DNA from: a virus
Reading direction: 5' to 3' (one strand)
DNA: 50,100 nucleotides
IMG/VR virus record: IMGVR_UViG_3300030380_002955
Span: 1 to 50,100 of that record
How positions within the stretch are numbered: position 1 is the stretch's first letter; every line of letters begins with the position of its first letter. The notes under the pieces are model-generated. The model was not told where the DNA came from and made no database searches. It saw only the letters and a program-made list of their open reading frames with translations. The translations under genes were made by a program, and so were the position numbers. Below are positions 24,801-31,668 of this stretch, piece after piece.

Positions 24801-25271
24801 ATGAAATTTTTTATTATACTTTTTCTTGTATTGCTATGTTGTTTTAGTAAAGCAAAAGCAAATGAGATAGAATGTCTTGCACTAAACATATACCATGAGG
24901 CAAGAAATCAGCCAACAGTAGGCAAATTAGCAGTAGCACAAGTAACAATGAATAGGGTAAAAGATGTTAGATTTCCAAATACTATTTGTGGAGTTGTTTA
25001 TCAAGGTTATTATTCCAACAATTTTCCTATAAAAAATAAGTGTCAATTTAGTTGGTGGTGTGATGGCAAGTCAGATAAGCCAAGAGACTTGCAGTCTTGG
25101 AGCTATTCAATGATGTTGGCTACACGAATGTATGAAGGTTTCTTTGATAATATAGATGTAGTTAAAGATGCAACTCACTATCATGCAGTATATGTCAGTC
25201 CATATTGGACAAAAATGAAAAAGAAAGTTAGGGTCATTGGAGATCATGTATTTTATACTTGGGAAAAATGA
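24801..25271 (+). CDS. SleB/CwlJ-type cell-wall hydrolase, secreted
   Basis: A 156-residue protein starting with a clear signal peptide (residues 1-20, hydrophobic core IILFLVLLCC, cut near KAKA-N). The mature part is a Hydrolase_2 (SleB) domain. ECLALNIYHEARNQP contains the catalytic Glu near residue 33. VAQVTMNRV, FPNTICGVVYQ, CQFSWWCDGK and THYHAVYVSP follow in family order. The family are lytic transglycosylase-like amidases cutting peptidoglycan. It is remarkable that it lies in an early operon, distinct from the T4-type lysozyme at 11192. A SAR- or Sec-exported early wall enzyme could help entry or superinfection exclusion. That use is inference. Confidence 0.88.
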   Translation: MKFFIILFLVLLCCFSKAKANEIECLALNIYHEARNQPTVGKLAVAQVTMNRVKDVRFPNTICGVVYQGYYSNNFPIKNKCQFSWWCDGKSDKPRDLQSWSYSMMLATRMYEGFFDNIDVVKDATHYHAVYVSPYWTKMKKKVRVIGDHVFYTWEK

Positions 25272-25567
25272 ATTACGAAAACTGTGCAAAATGTGGGATT
25301 AAACTCAGAGGTGCTACTAGAGTTAGAACACGACCTAAAAAGTGTTTTAAGTGTTTAGGACAAAATGAGATATCAAAAAACTTTGAACTCAGTAAAGTAA
25401 CTAAAGAATTTTTAAATCCTAATTCAGACGAATCAGATGGTGGCAATGTATTTGTAGACGATCCCGCTGCCAAAAATGAAATAGAATATGGTAAAGTAGT
25501 GAAAAAATCAGTAGGAATTATTTTCACACAAAGTTCTTTAGGAAGCGTAATGAAGGATGATAGCTAA
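25268..25567 (+). CDS. small zinc-ribbon protein
   Basis: A 99-residue protein with two CxxC pairs (C6-A-K-C9 and C26-F-K-C29) that would hold one zinc ion, followed by an acidic tail region (NPNSDESDGGN). The rest is unstructured or beta. It is likely a nucleic-acid or protein binder. I choose the ATG at 25268, which gives the common ATGA overlap with the hydrolase stop and has GGGAAA upstream. The TTG at 25259 is within the hydrolase. Its 3' end overlaps the convergent ABC-GNAT gene by 4 bases. Confidence 0.7.
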   Translation: MNYENCAKCGIKLRGATRVRTRPKKCFKCLGQNEISKNFELSKVTKEFLNPNSDESDGGNVFVDDPAAKNEIEYGKVVKKSVGIIFTQSSLGSVMKDDS

Positions 25568-26709
25568 AACATACTGATCTGTTTGTCCTCTGGTCTATTG
25601 AATTTAGGATTGTATGCCTTCCTATCTTCTCCAATATACTCATGTGAATAACATATCCTATTAGTCTCTAAAGGTATTAGGCGTTTCTTGTAATCGTAAG
25701 TATCAGAGCTTCTATCCTTTAGATTAGTAGCAGTAGCTCTCCATAAAGGCGATTTTTGCCTATACTCACCCATTCTTATATGAGAAGTCTTAGAATAATA
25801 TCTTACGCCACTTTCTATGTGAATGTCAGCCACTGCATCTGAAAGTCTAGTTCCAAGTCCTAAACCCTGGAAATCTGGAAGTATTACAGTTCTAGCTTCT
25901 CTCCAGTTTTTTCTTCTATCTCCTTCATATAAAGGTGGCGTATATCCTGGCAGTGATACACTAGAAGAAAAGCCTATAATCCTATCTTTCCACAAACCCA
26001 AATAACAGTGAGCGGCTTGAGGTAATTCTTCAGTTAGATAATGATGCTTCTTAAACAGTTCCCAATACTTTCTGACCCCTTTGATAACTCTAATTTCAAT
26101 GGGTTGCCGAACTAACCCCCTTGATGCAAACTTCTTAGCATCAGTGTTAAAAACCCAATCTGGATCTAGCCATTCTAAAATATCATCGTGACAGGTCGCT
26201 AGAACTATATTTTTTAGGTTATTACGCTTCACATACTTAGATAAAGATAAAGAGCATGACTTAGCTACATCTCTATTAACGACTGACGTAAACTCATCAA
26301 TAACGATATTACTGCCTAATCGTCTAGCTAGATCGCATCTAAAGCCTTCTCCATTAGATAATACGTTTCTAGGTTTTGCCCAAGTTGGAACTGTATTTAA
26401 TCCAACTGCTCCAAGTCTTTCTATAGCATCCTCTACAGAATCAAAGTGAGAAGCTATAGATTTATTGTAATCCCATTCTAATTCTTTTTCTTTTCCATAC
26501 TGATTTAGTATAGATGTTTTACCACTGCCACTAGATCCATATATTACACCAATACCAAAGTCTCCTTCAAACTTAGAAAAGTGTGGAATTGTAAACTCTG
26601 TTTTACCATCAAATTCAAAATCAAAATTTTTAAAAATTACTTTATCTATTTCAGACATTTCTACTTCACTAGTTAAAGTCGTAGATTTGTAGTTATATAA
26701 ATCTTCCAT
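25564..26709 (-). CDS. ABC ATPase fused to GNAT domain (Mom-like modification candidate)
   Basis: A 381-residue two-domain protein. Residues 20-190 are a compact ABC-type ATPase: Walker A GSSGSGKT (58-65), signature-like LSNGE (117-121), Walker B IVIDEF (135-140) and H-loop His174. Residues 205-381 are GNAT-like, with HHYLTEELPQAAHCYLGLW, strand REARTVILPDF, the acyl-CoA loop QGLGLGT (281-287) and a C-terminal extension with SPLWRATATNL. ABC-GNAT fusions occur in phages, and the Mu Mom DNA modifier is a GNAT. So a role in modifying DNA bases is a reasonable inference, but not shown. No membrane domain is present, so it is not a transporter. It may rely on read-through past the terminator upstream. 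Confidence 0.78.
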   Translation of the reverse strand: MEDLYNYKSTTLTSEVEMSEIDKVIFKNFDFEFDGKTEFTIPHFSKFEGDFGIGVIYGSSGSGKTSILNQYGKEKELEWDYNKSIASHFDSVEDAIERLGAVGLNTVPTWAKPRNVLSNGEGFRCDLARRLGSNIVIDEFTSVVNRDVAKSCSLSLSKYVKRNNLKNIVLATCHDDILEWLDPDWVFNTDAKKFASRGLVRQPIEIRVIKGVRKYWELFKKHHYLTEELPQAAHCYLGLWKDRIIGFSSSVSLPGYTPPLYEGDRRKNWREARTVILPDFQGLGLGTRLSDAVADIHIESGVRYYSKTSHIRMGEYRQKSPLWRATATNLKDRSSDTYDYKKRLIPLETNRICYSHEYIGEDRKAYNPKFNRPEDKQISMF

Positions 26710-26727
26710 GTTAATCCCCTAAAGTAA

Positions 26728-26748
26728 AAGGGAGCATAAAGCTCCCCT
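26728..26748 (-). terminator. intrinsic terminator or attenuator before ABC-GNAT gene
   Basis: On the minus strand GGGAGC (26741-26746) pairs with GCTCCC (26730-26735) around TTTAT, followed by TTTT. It lies between the DUF932 gene stop (26753) and the ABC-GNAT start (26709). It would end or reduce the transcript started at 28114, leaving the ABC-GNAT gene to partial read-through, as its own ribosome site (AGGGGATTAAC) is just after. Confidence 0.6.
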
Positions 26749-26752
26749 TATA

Positions 26753-27667
26753 TTAAGCTATCTCTAGCTCTTTCCATTTCTTACTATTAATCATACTTCT
26801 TACATCGTTTTGTCTACGTTGCTGAACTATATGATTATTAGTGCTAGTGCCTTTTACATCTCCTAGATGTGTAGACCATGCAGTTGCAGACTGATATGCA
26901 CACCATAGAGAGCCTTTAGCACCATTTCTACCATAATCACCCTTACCATGAATTTGAGCTACTTCAGCGTCATATAAACCCATAAGATGATATAACTGCT
27001 TTTTATTGGTATCAGACTGACCACTAGCAAGTTTTATCTCATTAGCTTGACTTTTAGCTATAGTGGTTTTGAAAAGATCAATTACTTGCTCATCTTCTAC
27101 TCTAGTATCCCACCATTTTTTAAAGCTCTCAGTTTCGTCAGTGATAGCAGTAACTGCATTCTGTATCTTCTTATTAGATGCATCTACGTTAAAGTGAGTA
27201 GTATGTCTATTAGCAGTATAGGCGATCTTTTGACCACTTACCAAAGTATTAAAACATACTTCATTCATCCAACCAAAGAATGACTGAAACTTCCACTTTT
27301 GATTGTAGCTATTTCTAGCCACAAACTTTAGATACAAATCATGGTCACCTACTTGAACATGGTGTGCTGGAAGTAATAACTCCATTTTAGCCATAGCACC
27401 ATTTTCGTAAGTACTTACAGTGATTTCATTATTAGAAAAGTCTAAGCCACCTTTTTGCATAGATTCTATAGCTCCACCAAAAGCATCAACATGATGAATT
27501 GGCTTGTATCTAGACTTAACGATGCCAAGAGGATCACCCTCTTGAGCACCAAATTGATTAAGGCGAACTACTTTTCTACCCATGTAGGAAGGGATACCTT
27601 GTATATCCCTAACATCTATTTTAAATGATACGTCTTGTAACGCTTCTTGAATTTTTGTATCTAACAT
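26753..27667 (-). CDS. DUF932 / TIGR03299-like phage protein
   Basis: A 304-residue protein with the arrangement of the phage/plasmid DUF932 family. It shows GIVKSRYKPIHHVDAFGGAI near residue 50, a beta core YENGAMAKMELLLPAHHV, the sequence DLYLKFVARNSYNQKWKFQS, then CFNTLVSG and a C-terminal helical part ending with STNNHIVQQRRQNDVRSMIN. Members occur in phages and plasmids near replication or antirestriction genes. Their biochemistry is not known to me. It is the second gene under the promoter at 28114, overlapping the upstream stop by one base, and is followed by a terminator. Confidence 0.78.
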   Translation of the reverse strand: MLDTKIQEALQDVSFKIDVRDIQGIPSYMGRKVVRLNQFGAQEGDPLGIVKSRYKPIHHVDAFGGAIESMQKGGLDFSNNEITVSTYENGAMAKMELLLPAHHVQVGDHDLYLKFVARNSYNQKWKFQSFFGWMNEVCFNTLVSGQKIAYTANRHTTHFNVDASNKKIQNAVTAITDETESFKKWWDTRVEDEQVIDLFKTTIAKSQANEIKLASGQSDTNKKQLYHLMGLYDAEVAQIHGKGDYGRNGAKGSLWCAYQSATAWSTHLGDVKGTSTNNHIVQQRRQNDVRSMINSKKWKELEIA

Positions 27668-28050
27668 TATGCTACTCCTGCTAGTTTAAATAATTTATTA
27701 TGTTTGAAACCTATGTTGAACTCCCAAGCTAGTTGGTCACCACCATAGTATTTATCGTGCTCCAAACCATCTGCCTCAAGTATCCACTTGATTGCAGTTT
27801 TGTAGTTGTTAGCACCTAGCTTACAAGTGTCTTTTATTCTCTTAGCTAGATTAGATACATTCTCAGCTTTGATTCTAGCTTCTTCTGCATCGTTCTTGAC
27901 CATATCGTCAATAAGATTATCCCAAATTGCTTGTTTGGCATCTTGGTCTGCAATTTCCCAATGAAACCAAAATCTTTCAGTAGGTCTGCAACCCCAAGCA
28001 TCTTTATGAAGGTCAGAGATTGTATTTTCGCAAAAAGTATATTTAGTCAT
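27667..28050 (-). CDS. hypothetical early protein, first after promoter
   Basis: A 127-residue helical protein (GCRPTERFWFHWEIADQDAK, then a charged helix EEARIKAENVSNLAKRIKDT). I do not recognise its family. The ATG at 28050 is used because the upstream in-frame TTG (28062) is part of the TTGGAG ribosome site. It is the first cistron from the promoter at 28086-28114 and overlaps the DUF932 gene by one base, so a shared role is plausible. Confidence 0.65.
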   Translation of the reverse strand: MTKYTFCENTISDLHKDAWGCRPTERFWFHWEIADQDAKQAIWDNLIDDMVKNDAEEARIKAENVSNLAKRIKDTCKLGANNYKTAIKWILEADGLEHDKYYGGDQLAWEFNIGFKHNKLFKLAGVA

Positions 28051-28085
28051 TTGTTTCTCCAATTTTTGTTGATCGTTATTTTATT

Positions 28086-28114
28086 AATATAATAAATGTA
28101 TATACATAAGTCAA
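28086..28114 (-). promoter_or_regulatory. early promoter (TTGACT-17-TATATT)
   Basis: Minus strand TTGACT at 28109-28114 and TATATT at 28086-28091 with a 17-base spacer that contains the perfect palindrome ATGTATATACAT. A GGG precedes the -35, and a leader with ATCAACAAAAATTGGAG lies before the ATG at 28050. It is the cleanest member of the shared promoter family in this window. Confidence 0.85.
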
Positions 28115-28132
28115 CCCATAAAAAGAGTTTTT

Positions 28133-28318
28133 TTATATTTTTTTTACAAATTCTAATTTTGCATAGATTATATTGGTTATTCTTATGAAGTTATCTAACG
28201 CTTTTAGGTTTTCTTCTTTAGATAAATTACCTTTAGCAATATCGCCTTTGTGATTTTGTAGTAACTTTCTAAGGTAGACAACTTCATCAGAAGCCTCTTT
28301 AACCATTAGTTTAACCAT
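28133..28318 (-). CDS. small hypothetical helical protein
   Basis: A 61-residue lysine-rich helical peptide (KEASDEVVYLRKLLQNHKGD) with no family recognised. It is the last gene of the operon from the promoter at 29492 and overlaps its upstream neighbour by 8 bases. Its stop is about 20 bases ahead of the next promoter. Confidence 0.55.
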   Translation of the reverse strand: MVKLMVKEASDEVVYLRKLLQNHKGDIAKGNLSKEENLKALDNFIRITNIIYAKLEFVKKI

Positions 28319-28514
28319 ATGGTATTCCTTTTATCAGCATCTTTTCTTTTATATCTAAGCCTTTTTTATAACCTTTTTTATAATAATCAGAAAAGGTATT
28401 TTTTGGATTTGAACTTTCATCGTACAAAGCATCTTCAATACCTTGTGTATAATGCGATAAATAACCCACTCTTCTTTTGGCTATGATATCATTTTCATTA
28501 GTTTCATTTGACAT
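28311..28514 (-). CDS. small hypothetical protein
   Basis: A 67-residue polar protein (MSNETNENDIIAKRRVGYLS, then FSDYYKKGYKKGLDIKEKML). The ATG at 28514 is chosen over an upstream in-frame start at 28553, as AAGGAG lies 10 bases before it. It overlaps the upstream gene by one base. The GYKKGLDIKEKM stretch suggests a short helix; no family is known. Confidence 0.55.
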   Translation of the reverse strand: MSNETNENDIIAKRRVGYLSHYTQGIEDALYDESSNPKNTFSDYYKKGYKKGLDIKEKMLIKGIPYG

Positions 28515-28765
28515 TACAATAAATCTCCTTGTCTTGTGTCCATAGGCTTCCAAGCATAATAATATAAGGTGTTCATACGCTTTACAAATTTATCAGGAAC
28601 TACAGTCTTCTTTATAGGTTTATCTAATTGAGAATAAGCTATAATCATAGTTCTATCTTGATAATGTATTTTAACATCTGATTTAGTTGCTATGGCTTTT
28701 TCTATATATTTACCATGAACTGGAACTAAACCACCAAAAAGAGTTCTAATTTCTTTAACTATCAT
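28514..28765 (-). CDS. small hypothetical protein
   Basis: An 83-residue basic protein with several beta-prone segments (LFGGLVPVHGKYIEKAIATK, then VKIHYQDRTMIIAYS). It might be a small nucleic-acid binder, but there is no diagnostic motif. It overlaps the upstream gene by 11 bases and couples to the downstream gene by one base. Confidence 0.58.
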   Translation of the reverse strand: MIVKEIRTLFGGLVPVHGKYIEKAIATKSDVKIHYQDRTMIIAYSQLDKPIKKTVVPDKFVKRMNTLYYYAWKPMDTRQGDLL

Positions 28766-29075
28766 CTTTTTTCCTTTCGTGTGCAGTTATTCTAGTATCA
28801 GCCATCAAGCCATGTAATTTATTTTCTAGGCGATCTAGCTTTTGATCAGACATTTCATGGTAATATCCATCCAATTGTCTATACATACATATTAATTTTA
28901 TCAGTTGATTTATTTCAGTGAATGTAAGCAAAGATCTATTTAAAGAACCAATTTCCTTAATAATCTTGCTACTGTGATCTTTGCAATACACATTCATAGC
29001 TTGACCATAGTCTTTTGATTTATTTTTCAAGAAAGTGGCACTAGCTTTTATTCTTTCAGCTTTACGATTTTTCAT
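28755..29075 (-). CDS. hypothetical helical protein
   Basis: A 106-residue lysine-rich, all-helical protein (FLKNKSKDYGQAMNVYCKDH, LLTFTEINQLIKLICMYRQL). No catalytic motif is visible. The helix pattern with LDRLENKLHGLMAD resembles small phage regulators or chaperones, but this is only form. Its TTTGGAG ribosome site lies inside the end of the tiny membrane gene upstream. Confidence 0.6.
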   Translation of the reverse strand: MKNRKAERIKASATFLKNKSKDYGQAMNVYCKDHSSKIIKEIGSLNRSLLTFTEINQLIKLICMYRQLDGYYHEMSDQKLDRLENKLHGLMADTRITAHERKKDDS

Positions 29076-29077
29076 AT

Positions 29078-29209
29078 CTACACTCCAAAGTTGGCGTTAA
29101 AACAAGAATTATCTATTAGGCATACAAACCAAAACAGATAATAAAAAAAGAACATGGTGGCTATAACAGAAGCTATAACCCCCAATAATTTTAAGATACT
29201 AAGCAACAT
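29078..29209 (-). CDS. 43-residue hydrophobic membrane peptide
   Basis: A small frame overlapping the end of the upstream gene by 11 bases and ending two bases before the next ATG. It is nearly all hydrophobic: MLLSILKLLGVIASVIATMF followed by FFYYLFWFVCL, with a short polar tail having one extra cysteine. Such a peptide would insert in the inner membrane. It could act in superinfection exclusion or membrane perturbation. Coding is supported by the overlaps and membrane character, though the start has no strong ribosome site. Confidence 0.5.
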   Translation of the reverse strand: MLLSILKLLGVIASVIATMFFFYYLFWFVCLIDNSCFNANFGV

Positions 29210-29429
29210 CGTTAAGACCTACGCCCTTCATGTGCTCTTCATAGTCAGCATATGACATATTTTCTTTCTCAAAATTCTCTACGATGTTTTTCTTTTCAGC
29301 GAGAGACTTTTTGATAATTTTCATAGACATGGCTATGTAGTAGTTATCCTTACCATATAGTGATTGATGACAAGCAAGGTTGAGTGCTAGTTTATCCAAA
29401 ACCTTTATATCGTGTAATAATTCGTTCAT
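29199..29429 (-). CDS. small helical early protein, first after promoter
   Basis: A 76-residue helical protein (MNELLHDIKVLDKLALNLAC) ending with GVGLNDVA. No family recognised. It has AGGAG in the shared leader and is the first gene from the promoter at 29464-29492. Position suggests strong early expression. Confidence 0.6.
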   Translation of the reverse strand: MNELLHDIKVLDKLALNLACHQSLYGKDNYYIAMSMKIIKKSLAEKKNIVENFEKENMSYADYEEHMKGVGLNDVA

Positions 29430-29463
29430 ATCGTTTCTCCTAATTTTATTGATCGTTACTTAT

Positions 29464-29492
29464 TATATAATTTATGTATATATAAATGTCAA
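29464..29492 (-). promoter_or_regulatory. early promoter (TTGACA-17-TATATA)
   Basis: Minus strand GGGTTGACA with the -35 hexamer at 29487-29492 and TATATA at 29464-29469, 17 bases apart. A TATAAT two bases further on gives 19-base spacing. The spacer has an AT-rich imperfect palindrome (TTTATATATACATAAA). A leader with AATAAAATTAGGAG follows. It sits directly after the nested inverted repeats that end the previous operon. Confidence 0.8.
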
Positions 29493-29514
29493 CCCTTTTA
29501 AAATGTTTTATTAC

Positions 29515-29567
29515 GAGGTAGATAGGGGAAATCAAATAAAAAACCTATCTACCTCTATCCATAGAGG
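29515..29567 (-). terminator. nested inverted repeats, probable operon-end terminator/attenuator
   Basis: GAGGTAGATAGG (29515-29526) and CCTATCTACCTC (29544-29555) form a perfect 12-base stem. The last bases of the second arm also start a second hairpin, CCTCTAT (29552-29558) with ATAGAGG (29561-29567). The two cannot form fully together. The element lies between the stop of the recombination operon (29585) and the next early promoter, as expected for a terminator. T-rich bases lie in the large loop rather than after the stem, so the mechanism is unclear. Confidence 0.55.
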
Positions 29568-29584
29568 GATGAGCCACTATGGAA

Positions 29585-29920
29585 TTACAATTTGATTGCT
29601 CTATAGTTGGCTGACATAGTTTGCCATGCATTTATTTTAGCTTCAGCGGCTACTCTCATAAACTTATGTTTTTCATCTACTTCTATAGCCATTTGCAATG
29701 CTCTTAAATGTTTTGTGTATTCATCACTAGCGTAGGCTTCTCTTTCTTGAGCAGAAACAGACATTTCTAAATGATCTTTCATTAGTAACGCCTTAAGTGA
29801 TTTTCTATATTCTTCTAGGTAACTACGTTCTGCTTTAGCTTTGGCTACTTCGGCAGCGGAATCCCTAAGATAATCTAAAGCCTTTGATACTTCTTTTTCT
29901 GAAATTATTTGTTCGTTCAT
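29585..29920 (-). CDS. hypothetical coiled-coil protein in recombination operon
   Basis: A 111-residue, Ala/Glu/Lys-rich protein predicted to be one long helical hairpin (LDYLRDSAAEVAKAKAERSY, then a loop and AYASDEYTKHLRALQMAIEV). It has no catalytic motif. It is the last gene of the minus-strand recombination operon, with an ATGA overlap to the HNH gene. Similar short helical proteins accompany ERF systems, so an accessory role in annealing or nuclease loading is possible. Confidence 0.62.
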   Translation of the reverse strand: MNEQIISEKEVSKALDYLRDSAAEVAKAKAERSYLEEYRKSLKALLMKDHLEMSVSAQEREAYASDEYTKHLRALQMAIEVDEKHKFMRVAAEAKINAWQTMSANYRAIKL

Positions 29921-30258
29921 TTTTTAAATCTTTCTTTGTTGTAAGGCGAAATGTTCCACCAATATTCAGCATTTTTTCTACCAAAGTCCTCATCAAGATT
30001 ATAGTTGACCCAAAAATTATCTTCATGTCCATTAACATCATGTAACTCAGCATGGTGACCATAACATAGTGGCACTACATTATTATCACTAGCCTTCATA
30101 CCCATGCCTCTTTTCCCATCATATGGCTTTAGTAAATGATGAGCTTGGACATTGCCTCTGCACCAATCAGCAGAGACTGTTGTAAGGCAACATCTTTGTC
30201 TTGCTACATATTCCAAATGTTTTTTATTTTTGATTCTTTTAGACTTTGGTATTAACAT
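29917..30258 (-). CDS. HNH-type nuclease
   Basis: A 113-residue protein with an HNH/beta-beta-alpha metal motif: paired Cys (RQRCCLTT near 22-24) before VQAHHLL (H40, H41), a central Asn in MKASDNNVVPLCYGHHAELH (N60, H68, H69, H73), then a short C-terminus. This is the pattern of phage HNH endonucleases of the DUF968/Ref-like kind that act in recombination. I start at the ATG at 30258; an in-frame GTG at 30282 is less likely. It lies two bases after the lipoprotein gene and couples to the coiled-coil gene. Confidence 0.8.
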   Translation of the reverse strand: MLIPKSKRIKNKKHLEYVARQRCCLTTVSADWCRGNVQAHHLLKPYDGKRGMGMKASDNNVVPLCYGHHAELHDVNGHEDNFWVNYNLDEDFGRKNAEYWWNISPYNKERFKK

Positions 30259-30259
30259 T

Positions 30260-30544
30260 TTAGTAACCCGATCTAGGTGCACAAGTTACATCAGCTATCA
30301 TAGGTATAGGTCTTTCGTTTACATACCTATGGCTATAGAACACTACGGGTCGTAGATTAGCAGTCTTGCAATCTTCTATGGCGTTTATGACTTCTTGCCT
30401 ATGCATAAGATGAACTTTCTTTTCTACTATTACATCAGTGTTATGTTTAGCTCTATACTTGACACTATCTATTTGGGTAGATCCACAAGCAGATACTGCT
30501 AGTAATGATGAGAATAAAAATACTTTACCAATCAATGTCATCAT
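30260..30544 (-). CDS. small lipoprotein
   Basis: A 94-residue protein with a type II signal peptide: MMTLIGKVFLFSSLLAVSAC, with cut before the lipobox Cys at residue 20. The mature 75 residues are polar with two more cysteines (EDCKTAN, DVTCAPR). I use the ATG at 30544, with GAGGAG 4-5 bases upstream. The longer in-frame start at 30589 would bury the signal. A lipoprotein in a recombination operon is unusual. Superinfection exclusion or an outer-membrane spanin are alternatives; no partner spanin is next to it. Confidence 0.72.
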   Translation of the reverse strand: MMTLIGKVFLFSSLLAVSACGSTQIDSVKYRAKHNTDVIVEKKVHLMHRQEVINAIEDCKTANLRPVVFYSHRYVNERPIPMIADVTCAPRSGY

Positions 30545-30935
30545 CAGTCTCCTCTTTATGTAAAACATTTCTTTCACTATTTGGATCACTGTAAGAGCTA
30601 TCAGAAGAGAACTCTCTTACTTTTAAGCTAGTGTAAGAATTACCAGCTTCTGAAGTTTCTTTCCATCCTGATATAGTCATAGCACCCTTATCCATAACTT
30701 TATTCACAACACCTTTTGCATTAGGTGATTTATCAGATTGTTTGTCTTCATTTTTCTTCATACTTCCAATGGCTCTATACAATTCTACCATAGGCTGACC
30801 ATCTTTATTCTTACGACTTACTCCTATGATTCTCTGCTCATCACCATCAATGTTTAATTTACCTTGCTGAATGATTTTCCAATCGTCTGTATTTTTAAAC
30901 AAAATACCAGAATTAGTGTTATCTCTCTTTGACAT
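30525..30935 (-). CDS. DUF736/SSB-like protein with acidic tail
   Basis: A 136-residue protein. Residues 8-60 show the pattern SGILFKNTDDWKIIQQGKLNIDGDEQRIIG, whose parts GILFKN and GKLNIDG are typical of DUF736-like OB-type proteins. A second block TISGWKETSEAGNSYTSLKV completes the beta fold. The C-terminus is acidic and aromatic (EETDDDIDW), as in single-strand DNA-binding proteins that recruit partners. Position between the ERF gene and an HNH gene supports an ssDNA-binding role in recombination/replication. It overlaps the lipoprotein start by 20 bases. Confidence 0.65.
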   Translation of the reverse strand: MSKRDNTNSGILFKNTDDWKIIQQGKLNIDGDEQRIIGVSRKNKDGQPMVELYRAIGSMKKNEDKQSDKSPNAKGVVNKVMDKGAMTISGWKETSEAGNSYTSLKVREFSSDSSYSDPNSERNVLHKEETDDDIDW

Positions 30936-30936
30936 A

Positions 30937-31668
30937 TTATTCTCCCTTTATAAATTTAATTAAGTTATTGCATTTAGTAATCATAGCGTCTGCATTCTTT
31001 TCATGCTCTTTTGGCAATCCCTCTGCCCAAGAAATCATATCTTGTAACTGAATAATTGTAATTGATGACCATTCATGGTGCTTCTTCATGGATTGCTCAT
31101 TTAATGTTTTGATGTATGTAAGAAAGCTATTTACTCTACTAGCTATTTTGCCTTTAGCATCAAACAAAACATATTCTCTTTTAGGCATTTCTTTCTTAGT
31201 CTTTGTATTGTTATCTATTATGTTAGCCTCTTTACCAACTCTTCCAGATGCTGAATTGCCATCATCCTCAAAGTCAGCTTCAAGATTTAACATAGCTTGT
31301 ATCTGATATCTTCTAAGGTAAGTTATTGCTGATCCTACATCTTGGCTTTTAGCAGTTTGGTTACCAAGAGTAGTTGCAGAAGATATAAACTGCATACTAG
31401 GCAAGTGAGTAATCGTGGTTGTAAGTACGTTTTCCAAACTAGTCTCAGTGCTACATATCTGCACTTGATACATGATTGATAGTTTGTGCTTATGTAAGGA
31501 TGGAAGACAAGCATTAAATATATCATCTAATGTGCTATATAAATGTGGATCGCCTTTTTTATTTTTAAAATAATTATTCACACCATTTTTTTCTAATGGT
31601 AGGAACTCTAGTCTAGCATCTTCAATAGCTTGACAGACTACTGCAGTTAAATCTGATTGATATTTCAT
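30937..31668 (-). CDS. ERF-family single-strand annealing protein
   Basis: A 243-residue protein with the ERF signature at residues 112-137: GSAITYLRRYQIQAMLNLEA followed by DFEDDGN. The preceding strands (KLSIMYQVQICSTE, then VLTTTITHLPS) fit the annealing core. The C-terminal 90 residues are helical. ERF proteins pair complementary single strands and support phage recombination and circularisation. The neighbour at 31668 is a candidate 5'-3' exonuclease, forming the standard exonuclease-annealase pair. The start overlaps the nuclease stop by one base, and a leader like those of the early promoters (AACAAAAATTTGGAG) provides the ribosome site. Confidence 0.85.
   Translation of the reverse strand: MKYQSDLTAVVCQAIEDARLEFLPLEKNGVNNYFKNKKGDPHLYSTLDDIFNACLPSLHKHKLSIMYQVQICSTETSLENVLTTTITHLPSMQFISSATTLGNQTAKSQDVGSAITYLRRYQIQAMLNLEADFEDDGNSASGRVGKEANIIDNNTKTKKEMPKREYVLFDAKGKIASRVNSFLTYIKTLNEQSMKKHHEWSSITIIQLQDMISWAEGLPKEHEKNADAMITKCNNLIKFIKGE

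Noticed and set aside
29865-30062. Alternative minus-strand frame overlapping HNH and coiled-coil genes
   Set aside because: It conflicts with two coupled genes with better motifs, and its translation is low complexity (Met/Ile rich).
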